Assembly (NCBI RefSeq): GCF_000006565.2
Contig: NC_031477.1
Coordinates: 4,057,137-4,121,136 of the forward strand
DNA: 64,000 nucleotides
Source: Toxoplasma gondii ME49
Taxonomy: Eukaryota; Apicomplexa; Conoidasida; Eucoccidiorida; Sarcocystidae
Direction of reading: 5' to 3'
The notes beneath the pieces were generated by a model that worked only from the letters and a program-made list of their open reading frames with translations, made no database searches and was not told the origin of the DNA. Shown piece by piece: positions 1-12,000 of this stretch (positions within the stretch are counted from its first letter, which is position 1; each line of letters begins with the position of its first letter). The translations under genes and the position numbers were made by a program.

Positions 1-26
1 CGCTCCTTACGTTCCAAATGAGAGAT

Positions 27-3000
27 TCAACCCACACTGAAGGTAAGCACGAGTTTACAGTCTCTGAAGTTTGTTTTCTTCTCCACTGGACTAACCCGGA
101 AACCGAGCCCGGCCCACGCTAGACAACTGCAGGGTACACCGTATTCTTTTTCTCTATTCGGTTTCTTCCCTTTTTGCTGGGAACTGGAAAACATGGACTT
201 GACCGCCCCACACCATTCCATGAATTATCGTGGTGTTTCACACATCGGCATCACATCCATGCGTGCTTTGCTGCCGACAAACTCGGGAGGCCCCGGAACC
301 AGCGAACAAACAGAGAAAGATCTGCAGTACCAGCTTTAAACGCGCGGCACACTGGTCCGCTGCTTCTTTCGTAAGCCACAGCAGACGTCCGACATTCGAA
401 GGAAAAATGACGAAACAAAGCGCCTTACCTCCGAACTTGAGCCTGAATCCTTGTGGCCGCCTTGGCAGGGATAATATTTAATTCGACTTTGCTCAACAGC
501 ACTTCCTGGGCCCTGTACCGGCGCCAAGTATTCTGGAGAAATAAAACGAACGAATGAAAAACAAAGTCGTCGCGGGACATGCATGGACGTGCACGTGGCT
601 TCAATGCAGAAAAACAAACAAACAAACGTTCGACCTTTTTTCTGAGTTAAACCATCTTCCTTCCTGTAGCGCAAACACTTGATGCACAGTGCAGGTGAGA
701 CGGCGTAAGCAAAGGAGTGAAGAAGCATGCAGGTTAACCTTGAACCACCACGGAAAACGAACATTTGCAATCGTTTTTTTGACAGCTTTTGATTGTGCGG
801 CGGCACTTCAGCAGATCAACAGCTGTCCTGTGGAAGCGGAGAGACCTACGTCCGGGACTTCATAAAAAAGTAAAATGTGTTGCGTCTGCGCCCACGTAAC
901 TCAGCACAATTATCCACTCCTAAAACCCCGCATGTACACGATATGCGGAGTTCGCTGAGATTTCCAGTGCTGTGTCCCGACAGGAACACAGATAAGCATT
1001 TGCACATCTCGACCCCACCACCAACGTAAGACCTACGTATCCGACGTGTTTGAACGGCCGTATACATATACATTAGAAGACACATATAAATATATATGCT
1101 CAAGCATGTCTCAGAAACTCGACTCACTTTAATAATCTGTGATGCAAAAGTGACAAGGAGTTCCTGTCGCATGGCACCCGCGCGCTTCCTCGCGAGGATG
1201 CCCCTCCACCACGCCTGAAGGAAGGTGGTGGCTGCCCATCTCAAACAGTAGACTTCCTTGTCGCGGGATCTGGAACCACAAAGTTGAAATTCGGAGTGGA
1301 TATCCCACAGTGAAACACAGAAATTGTCCACACTCGCACGTCCCTATCGATCGCTCTGCCTCTCCTTCCAGACTCAGTCCCGATTTACATATATATATAT
1401 ATATATACATACACTTTATATATAAATATATCTGCCTGCACACACAAATATATCCACATATACATACACATGCGCACAGACGTTCGAGAATAGTAGAGAC
1501 AACAAAAATGTGTGTGTCTGTGTGTGACCTACTTGGTTTCCATTTTCCGAATTTGCTCCTGTGTAAGATTTGAGTCTCGGTATTTATCGATATGCATGCC
1601 GAAGATGACGACGCCAGTGAGGAAGTTGATGACTTTCTGCATTTCTTTTCTTTGCATGCAAGACACGATCCTTCGCGCTTGACTCTGCACGCGCACAGCT
1701 AGCCAGTGCATTTCCGTGCGGAAGAGGCGAGCCCGGAAAGTCGGCCAGGCCCGGCAAAGCGTCGCCACTGCCGGCATCACTCTCCGTAGATAAGCTGCGC
1801 GTCTGAGAAGCAGTGGGGAGAGAGAGTTAATCAGGGGAAACCGCGGGTACAGCGGAAGAGAGAACAACACTAGCAAAAAACACCAAGATATAGACGGGAA
1901 GATATGGCAATACACAGACACATAGTTACGTACATGCATAGGCGGAAAGACGAAGGTTTCACCAAATGAGTTCCTGTGAATGTATAGACATATATATATA
2001 TATATATATATAGTACGGTTACACATTCTTTGATATGAACAAAAGTGACCACTGGCAAGAGCAGATCTTTGCTCGAATTGACGGAGACAAAGCTGCCAGA
2101 AGACGTGTCAGAAAATAGAAGAAAAAGACTGCGTCTCACTGCTGTCTATATTTTCTGGAGTAGAATGGAGACAAAAGGAAGACTTTCCCAGTCCTTCCAC
2201 TTACTGCATTTCGAGAACAAGGAACGTGCGCTTCCGGAAGAAGACAAGGGAGCGGCCAAGCTGGTAGTCCGAAGTAGGAAATTTGATTGTCTGCAAGCGC
2301 ACAGGCATGTGGGTGAAGCGGGACTTCACACCGGATTTCCTCCCATACTGTTATTAATCTTTTCACGCATGCCATGAACTAAATGGCGATAGATTCAGCT
2401 ACCGTAAGAGAGTCGCAGCTTTTTCCTTATTCTATGCCCTAGAACCAAAGTTCCCAAAAGCTGAAAGGCGATATTCGAAGCAAGAAAACTCTCCGTCTTG
2501 TTCTTTTTACCTGAAGAAGGTAAATCACCGCCTCCTTCGGCTTCCGTGAACCGAGAAGGTCGTCGACTGAATTATGTGGGTAAACGATGGGGACGACGAG
2601 AACGGCATAGAGACGAAGAAACTCGGCGAACGTCAGGCGCACGGTCATTCCTTGGTGTTGAAATGTACAGTAATTCTGCAAACAACAAACGGTAACAAAT
2701 GCACAGATAACACCCTGATACATGCAGGTGCAGCAGCTAGGCACCGATGTACACAAACATATGTGAAGCGTCTCTGCATATATCTACACTTCCAGCATAG
2801 GCACGACGATCTACTTGGAGATACGTAGAAGGGCAAAACGACGGGAAGGGCAGCATGAAGCAATAGAACCGAACGCCAGGGCTCACAGCGAAAAAGAAAA
2901 TAGGCAATATGTATGTCTGACATGGCATGTTAGGTTTTTCACCAAATCTTGTCGGAAGAGAAGGCTCCAGCGTTGCACGTGAGAAACTGGTACAAACTGG

Positions 3001-6000
3001 TCTTACCAAGACTTGCAAATCTGCGAGCTGTCCCCAAACGTGGGCGTAATCGAAGAGGGGGCTTTTCTCTTCTTCTCTGGCACGACGAGGCTTCCGCTGT
3101 TCAGCTTCCTTCAGTACCGCCATGATGGAGGTGTTCTTTCCTGACGGAATACTCGGGTTGAGGTCGAACTCGCTGGTCGTCGGCTCGAGAGTGTAAATTT
3201 CCATGAATCCAGGAACTTGGACAGCTTTCTGTTTCCAGTAGAGCGGCGGGCCTTTTCGGCCTTTGTGCTTCGGATCTTCGTCTCCCACCTCATCTCTGTC
3301 AGACGTCGAGGTCGCAACTGTCGAAGAAGCCGACGGCACCTGAACGTGCTCCTCGCGATTCCCCCTTTTTTTTCTGGGACCCTGCAGAGGCGACACAGAC
3401 GTCGCCGACCTCGGCGAGTCGTTCTCGCTTGTGTCCGATGTCTCCGCATTCTCGCCCCGATTACCCAAGATCTGCAGCGCGAAAGCGTCTCGAAGTTTCT
3501 TAGCCGGATCGAAAGTCCGAGAACGCGTGAATGAGGACACTCGCCCCCACATGTCATCAGTCACCGTCGCGTTGTTGTTCGCCAGCGCCACCGACGGAAG
3601 CTCGATCCGCGTCGAATTCACCGACGCAATAAAGTGACACTCCGGAGGATCCTGAAGAAACATTGGCGAAGCAAAATGGCCTCCTAACACTACGCGCCGT
3701 TCCGGAAGGATTCGCAACCAACTCCTGCATTATCTACGCCTCGACATAGTATGTAAGAATGTAGATGTATGCGTGCAAGTCGAGAATGATATGGTTTCCT
3801 TAAATGTGTAGACTTAATTATATATGCGGATTCGTTTTGCCACATGCGAACCGAAACTACATTTCCTGAAAGGATTTATCACACGGGGCTGAACGTATAC
3901 ATTCGCTTTCGCAACTGTCGACGCATGCGCGATCCTCATGCCGCCGACGTGTGGTTCGACACGCACGAGAGGTTGATGCACATTCCCCAACATGGTAGCT
4001 TTTCCCTTGACAAAAAGAAGCGTACCGGAGAGTCCGAAAGAAGTAAAGAGTTCATGAGTTGCTGGAACTGGGCAACCACATCTGTCCTCAAAAGAGTGTG
4101 AGGCAGTTCATCTGCCTCGTTGCCGGCCCCCATGATGCGTCGGAGGAGCGCCAGTTTCGTCCTCGACAGGACACTATACAAGTCTGAAAAAGGCGAATAA
4201 AAAGCAAAAAGAACCTTCCTAGAGTGTTCAGCAACGCGCGAAATCGCACTCCGCAAACGCGTCAGAAATGTCGAGTCGACGCATGGTGTTAGCTTGCACA
4301 AAACGGTGATCACCACTCTCTGATTCCTAGATAACTGGAGTCATACTACCAGTATCCTAGAAACTACAACGTCTTCGTTTACTCGATTTGAGTTGTACAG
4401 TCCCCGCTCGAGTTTGTCAGACCCACACATCCATCCCTCAACTTTCGAAAGCGTATCCCAACGCACATTGGATTCGACAATGAACGAAGGGCGGACGAGA
4501 CAAGCATGTCGACGGCGGATCGAGATATTTGAGGACCCTCGCAGAGCACGAAAGCACCGGAGTGGAAGAACTGGAGAGCCCACAAACGCTATACCGGCAA
4601 TTCCTCTCGCGCCCTCTCCCCGACACAAACCATGCTCTAGAAAGAAAACACAGCTCGAAAAGAACACGCTGCTATCTCCATCATCGAGTCGCCATCCCGC
4701 GCAATCGACAAGCGCATGCAGCAAGATATATATCGGCACCGTGCCGGCGATTGTTGACATTTGGTTTAGACTTCGCATCGGGATGGCGAGAGACATGAAA
4801 AAGCCCCAAGAGCTCTTCAGAGAGCTTCGTCGCCGGAGAGTCACTACGTCCTCTCCAGTTGGAGGGACCTGTGCCAAGGAAGAGAGCAGAATTAAGGACG
4901 CGACAAAACCGTAAAACAGCGAGAGTGGCGAAGAAAGTCTCGGTGAAACGCGCATCAGCGATGAAAGCGAGGCGAAACCACACGGAAAACCTTATTTTTA
5001 CCTGGTGAAAGAGTGTAAGCCGCCGCATTGACGGAGACGAAGTCGCGGGCATCATACCGCGCCTGACCAGTCGAATGACGCACCACGAACTGCCCCAGAA
5101 CTGCAGAGGGACAGAGACAAAAAGGTCGAAAGACAGCAGAAGTCGGGTTCACCAGGCCCCCTTTCATGTGTGATGAAGAGCTCCTCGACTGCCATCCCTC
5201 TTGTTTCCGTTTCCTCCAACTCCCTTCTTGTGATGGGTTCGGAGTCGATTGAGGCGAATTCGCACGAGTCTTGTTCATTTGCATCTCCGACTCGACTGTC
5301 AGGTACGCCGCATCTGTTGATGTAAATATGTTTGGCATCTTTTTCCAACACGTTCCCGCCACCAGAGTTTGACACGGCTCGTCGTCAAGAGACAGGCTTC
5401 TTCGTTTGACGCTCCAGCGCCGTTCCTCCTTCTGACTGTTGCCTGCCACTCACTCGAGTCCTTCTTCTGATAAACTGTGACGTTGCGCCGATTCAAATTC
5501 CCTCCTGCCGCCTCGCCCGGATCTCTCCTTCGCATGAAAACCGGCCCTTGGTGCTCATCTTTCACTCCTCCTCGACCTCGCGCAAGCTGCTCCTCCGCCT
5601 GCTCGGCCTTCTCTCTCGCCGCTTCGTAGCCGGGGAGGGTCTGAAAGAATGCACCAGGGAGACCGGAGACCGTGAAACACACAACTGAGTCTTGATTAAT
5701 ACGAGGGAGTAGTTAGCTGGCATGGAGATGCTGATACAAACCGAGGAAAACAACTCTCTTCAAAAGCTGAGGCTTCCCAAGCTTCGCCTACAACCATGAA
5801 AATCAAAGGCCAAACGGTGGCCTGTGCCTCGAATCTTCACACTTTTATCTCAATCTGTTTTGAATGAAAATTTCTGAGGAGACGAATCAGGAATGCCCAA
5901 GGAATCCACGCTTTGGCTTCGCAGCACCGGATCACGTAAACATCCAAATTCTCACACTCAGCGGCGGCTACGCCAGAATGCAAAACTACGCGGGGTCGAT

Positions 6001-9000
6001 AAACGCAAGTGTACGTCGTCATTTGTGCCTCCACGCACACACCATCTAGATGAACACGCAAACCACATAGTCGCACACACACCCACAAATGTGAGCAGAA
6101 AATCCGTTTCCTGCTTATGCGTCTACGAATGAAAAAGAACAACTCGTCAGCTGGTCAGGTTACCAGCGGATGGAGAAGGTTCGCCTGTGTCTGTTTTGTC
6201 TCTCTGTTTTTCCCTTTGTCAGAGCTCGGCAGGTCGAGCCGTCACTCTTTTTTCCGCTTGTGTAAACCAAAGAGACACGGTCTGATGCTTCAAATCACTG
6301 ATAACAGCATCTCGTATTGCCCTCTTTTTGTCGACCACTTTTTACGAGAACGAACCCCTCAAGTGTAGAATCTGCAGACCATGCTAGTATCACCCGCATA
6401 AAATATAAATGCCTCTTCCTCCATTCGTTGACGATATTTACCACCGGGGAGGGGGACGAATTAGGACAAAATAGCGAGTTGTTTGCCTGGAGGTTCTGAC
6501 ATGAAACTGTTTTAACGCGTTGCTTCTCCGGAGGTTCTGAGGTATCTGCTTTTTCCCCTCCATTCTCTCTCCCTCCCTCCGCAACCTTACAAAGAAAACA
6601 TCTGGCGACGGGGAAAGTCTCAGAACATCTTCTACCACCTGCTGTGCAGCATTGCCGGCTGCGAGCGATGAAGCCGTCACGAACTCGCCTTCGAAAACTT
6701 GGTGGAGCCTCCCCAGCTGATAAAAAATGCCTTGCTCCCCACCGATTATTTCCAACACTTCTCGCGGAGATCGATATTTCACGTCCGGACTCTCCACGCC
6801 TTCTCGGGCGTACAACGCCTCCTCTGACACAGATAGAGAAGGAAAGAAGGACCGAAATGAAGAAGCTACAGGAGAATATCGACGGCTCGTCACAACAAAA
6901 AGAAGGCAGCGGCACCGAGCGCCTACGGTAGAAAAGGGGGAACGTGTGTTTTTCACCGAAGGCCTGTCTCCGAAGGACAGAAGTCGCCGACGCATATGAG
7001 AATACAGGCGCATGCATATGCAAGTATATATATATATATATATCGCGTATGGAGTCGGAAAGACATAGGCATGCATACATGTATATATAAGTACAATTGT
7101 GTATAAATCTGCCTCTAATACTTTCGCAATTACACAGACACACCCATTCCCGGTGGAGAGGTCTGTGCGACGTGTGAATGCGTCCACGGTATTGTAGAAA
7201 GAGACTCTACAGGATCCGTTAACTGGTTGAGATCAATGACAAATCAGTAATCGATCTGGTTTTCTACTAGATGTGGCATACCGATGGTGAAGCCCCAGGA
7301 AACGAAGAGATTCAGAAAGCATTCATCTAGATAGTTTCGCATGAGCTGCAACAGCGACCACGAGGAGTGGAGACGGCGCAAATCCAGCCCCGTCGAGGCC
7401 ATCAAGACGATGCTTCTGAGAGAGAAAAGCAAATTGGAGAGGGTCGCCAAATAGTGGGTGCACGGAGAAACTCGAGAATGGTGCGGATCGAGAGACAAAA
7501 GAAACGTTAACCACCATCTTTGTGATGATGCACGAGTACGCCTTTGCACATACAAGTACATGTATATACAGGGATAAATATGCAAAGGTATGATTAGCTA
7601 AAACAGAGAGATGTAGAGATGCCCAGTACACTGGCTGATTTGACAGTGGTGAGATGAGGCAGGTATCCCCTGATTTGCCTGCGTGTATTTTTGAATGAGA
7701 AAGCAACCTCTTCTGATTTGAGGAACAGACTTCCCGTTACCACAAGGGAAGGTTACTTACGTCCTACGACCGAACTGAATGTCTCGACACCTCAGCGCGT
7801 CATTGATTCTGCCTAAAAGCCACCATCGAAGTCGAGAGAACAACTTCAGAGACAGAGTCCGAATCTGCCATATTTGCTCTGTCTGGTAAAAATCCCTCAA
7901 AGATTCGGGCACGAGGCCCAGAATCGATTCCAGCTGCGATGCACACGGGACCCAAACCAGAGAGGCGGAAGGAAACACGAGGCTGAAATCGTTTCAAACA
8001 GACGCATGCACTCAACTGCATGTCCCGACATACATGCGCGCATATTGGAGAGGCTATAAATGCTCCTTTGCCTTTCACGAGACATGCAGCTGGGAATGTA
8101 GAAAAAACCATGGGCGCACGTGCTCACAACGTTAATTTGTATGTAAACAGACACATATCCAACCTCTGTAGATCAGTATTCATCTGCAGATAGGTAGATG
8201 CGTCAATGAGAAGGACGGTAGCGCAAGTTACGTACACAGACAAAGAGACATGAGGGTTTGATCCGTGTTCATATGTAGGGTCGTGTATCCGCGCTGGCGC
8301 CACGGGAGACCTTTATTTGCCTGGTGTTTCTGTCCTCTATAGACTGATTTTCCTCGAGCCGCAAGGTTGCGCAAGGAAGCCTACACCCTAAGCCACAAGC
8401 GTGAGGATCTCTGTCTGCTCTGCTGGAATTGCCCAGTGAGCATCACTCGGGAGAACTCTATCGAGCTGTGTTGCAATGCCAAGAAATTTCCTACTCTTCA
8501 TAATGGATCTCTGAAACAACTTGTGCGGCGGATTCCTTCTCCATAAACGGAGTTGTCAACTCTCGAGCCTACCACTTCCACGCCATCGCGACCCGCGAAA
8601 AGTGGGTTCGTGTTCACCGGAGGCAGGTGACAGCCTCTTCCCCCTGTCTTCTCCTCGTTCCACGTACGCTGACCGCCCCCGATCGCCTCGTCTTCATTCC
8701 GTTCCTGCTCTATTGAGTCTGAAATAAAGGCAGAAAGGAGAGCGTTTGCCAGGGTGTTGCCCAGTCTGCACGCCGATACGCATCTACCTGACAGCACGGA
8801 AGGCTGTGCCAGATGTGACCGTGGACATTCATGTCATTCCATGTACGCGAGCATACATCTACATATATACATATATATATGACTAGAGATATATATATAT
8901 ATATATATATATACTGGCAAGAGATGCACGCCATTCAAGTGATTACACTGTATCTATGCGAAGGGCTCGAAGATATTGGTGGCCTCCTCAGCACCCTGAC

Positions 9001-12000
9001 CTATCCTGTGAAAGGTGCAGCGGCAAACCATCGCGTGAGCATGTTAGCAAAGAGGCCTCCTTGTTCGAGGTGTCTTTGTGTGCTAGATTCCTTCCTCTGG
9101 TTTCGTTGTCCAGCTCTACGGTTTCTGTCTGTGTGCTTCAACCTACCGGCGACGAGAGCCGCACTAATTAGGCGCGTGAACTCGGTGATCTCTGTTTCGT
9201 TTAAGCCAATCTTCTGCAAATCTTGGACGAACTGGAGGTAGGCAGCGAACTGGACTTCCTCGTAAGGGAGAACAGGCTGAGGCGGCAGCTGCTTCAAGAT
9301 AAAGGAAGCGTCGACTGGCTTGAGTTGAGTCTGGGATAAAATCGGGTGGTCAGGCTGGTGGTGGACGCCGTAGAGAACCGCGTAGCAGATGTTTGCCACA
9401 GGAAGAGGGTAGTACGTGTGCCGCGCCGCGCACGAGATTAACTCCCTTGATACAACACGCATTGCGGCTCACGACAAAGAATGAGAAAAAGGCACCTCCA
9501 GGTGAGAAGACAGAAAACACCAAAGAAAAGACAACAGTTATATCTAGAAACCGTTGACGCGCCCTTGCATATAGACATATACTTGCATGCACGTTTGTGA
9601 TATATACACACAGATGCAGGAAAGCGCACATCTGTTAGCATTGTCTTGTCGACAGCGAGCAAAACTCTTTCGATGTCACATGTCGCCCTTGTACTTTAAT
9701 CAACCTACACGTTTGCTTCGAGAGCTGTGTTGGGGACGAAGGACATGCCGATGAGATAGTTGTCAGAATTGAATTCAGCCCGCACCAAATCTAAACAACG
9801 CTCGCTGATTCCACCATCCTGGGTCGTGATGGAAAACGCCTGGCGAAGGCGATCCACTGCGTCCAGAACTTCCTTTCGTTGATTCTGCTCGTCCATCAAC
9901 TGCACCAGTGTAACAAGAGACCCGAGCCAAGATGACATCCATTCTGCATGCAGGCAGACTCTTTTTTTCGGGGATACACGCAGACGGGAGACAAGTCCTG
10001 TTTCATTGACGCGGCTTTGTTGATATACAGGTGTAATCTGTGAGATGCATAGGAAAGATGCAGAAGATACATTGAGAAAACAATGAGGAAACGAGAAAAA
10101 GACCAAATGCTATGACAAGCAGAGACAGTCACGTAGAATAGCATTGTACCCTATAGGATACCATATACGCACCCACTCATGCATACATATGTGTGCACGC
10201 AAGCGAGAAACATTGTGAGCTCTTAACTATAGATCACCGTAGGGACACTTATCCGATGTTTCTGTGTGGTGGAAGAAGATCGTGCAGCTGGAAGACATCA
10301 AAAGCTGAGGACTTTCCAATAGTGGGGTCTAAACCGGATCGACACAGAATATCTTCAGATTTTAAAAGAGAGAACCGTGCGCTTGGGATCGGCCAATCAC
10401 ACATGTATTCCCGTTTGTCTCTCGGCTTATACTACCGCTTTTGTTACACCTTCGGTCTCTGCCTTCCGCTTCCAGCCCTCCATTGTCGTTGTCCTACCGA
10501 GTACGCAGAATCTGGACGCTTCCCGTCTTGGTCTTTTGCTCCATCGCGAGGAGCGAAGGTATAGATGTATCGGAAGAGTTCCTTCTGGATGTTATCCTGA
10601 GCTGCGTCGAGTTCCCCGAAAGTGAGAATGAACTGGTTTCGCCTTTTCAGCCACACATTTTCGAGTGCTCGTCGAGCTAGGAGAAACGGATGCGGTCGAA
10701 GGTCTTGAATCTCTCCGGCGTAGTACTGCCACCGGTTTTCCTCGCTGAACTCCGTGTCGAAAATGCGTTCTCGATTTTTCGGAGGAAACACAGAAATCAA
10801 CATGTTTCCGCATTTCGTAAAGTACTCGTCATGGTAGAATCGCCCCCGGAGTGTATCGACGACGGCAGCCGGCGTGCTCGCCGACAAGTACAGCAAATCT
10901 CCGAGTTTGCCCTCGAGATCTTGTGGACTGACAAACCCGCAGAAAAGGCACACACACACGAGGACACGGTGAGATGCAGATGATAACAAGGAAACTCAAA
11001 ATACCGGCGAAACCAGAGAGCCGCGCATTCATTGAAAAACTATGGTACGATCATGGAAACGGCAGACGAACGCAACGGGTCTCTATGAAGCCCTGTGGGC
11101 TGAGGGGCCACCACATGGCACTGTACAGTTATATCTAGGAAACCCTAACAAAGGCCGGCCAGTTTCCATACCTGCACGGTTGCTAGAATCACGAAAACGC
11201 AAGCACAGGATATGTAAAACTAGCGCAACAGAACCTATAAAAATGCAAGGTAAAGCTAACTACAAACAGTCGTTAACGTGCAAACACGCCTGAACTACGT
11301 CAATGTGATGCCCTAAACGCATTTCTTCACACCCGACCCTGCAGCCCGACAGTCGACAAGCAAAAGTCTGGTAAAGACTTTTGAAATGAGGCACCCATCA
11401 AGACTCAACCAGCATCCTCTATACTTTGGTCCTGTCCCCTTAGAGCGTATTGATGGCAAGAAAGGAAGGCTGCCCCAAAGAACAGGAATGTTTAGTCCGG
11501 AAGTTAGAGTCCAACACATACAACCGAATGGCAAATATCAATCCCGGAAGGATATTGAAATCTTGTCGTTTTTTATACCTTGAGCAGTTCAGTCAGGTGA
11601 TAGTGTCCAGCAATCATACAGGGGCAGCCTTAGTTGCTGTAGGGCAAATTATGAGATATCTCTACTCGGTCCGAGAACTTGATCACTGCTCACCTGCCAG
11701 AAAGCAGACACCCAACGGGGACAACTTCCTGTCTGGCATCCACGGAGAGATTCGGGTGGGCGCGAGGATCGGGTTTGTAAGCGAAACGGTCATGGAATCG
11801 ATCGCCGCTGTCTTCTGCTGTATCGCGGAGGCGGGGGTCGGAGTCTGTGCTTTGAATAAGGACGCGACCTAAAAAGTTCGAGTCGATGACTTGCGCTGAT
11901 CTGTGTCTTCCCTCTGGTTTCGCAGCTGCCAGCATCGCGCGCGTCACTGCCATAGAAGCTTTCAGTTTTCTCCGGCCTTCCACGCCGAATACCGTTCCTA

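Noticed and set aside
3..26. Donor-like GTAAGG at the far left (minus strand) suggesting a further myosin exon
   Set aside because: In the phase set by the exon ending at 429, a stop codon at 27-29 comes first, so this donor would be in 3' untranslated sequence. Not excluded if an exon was missed.
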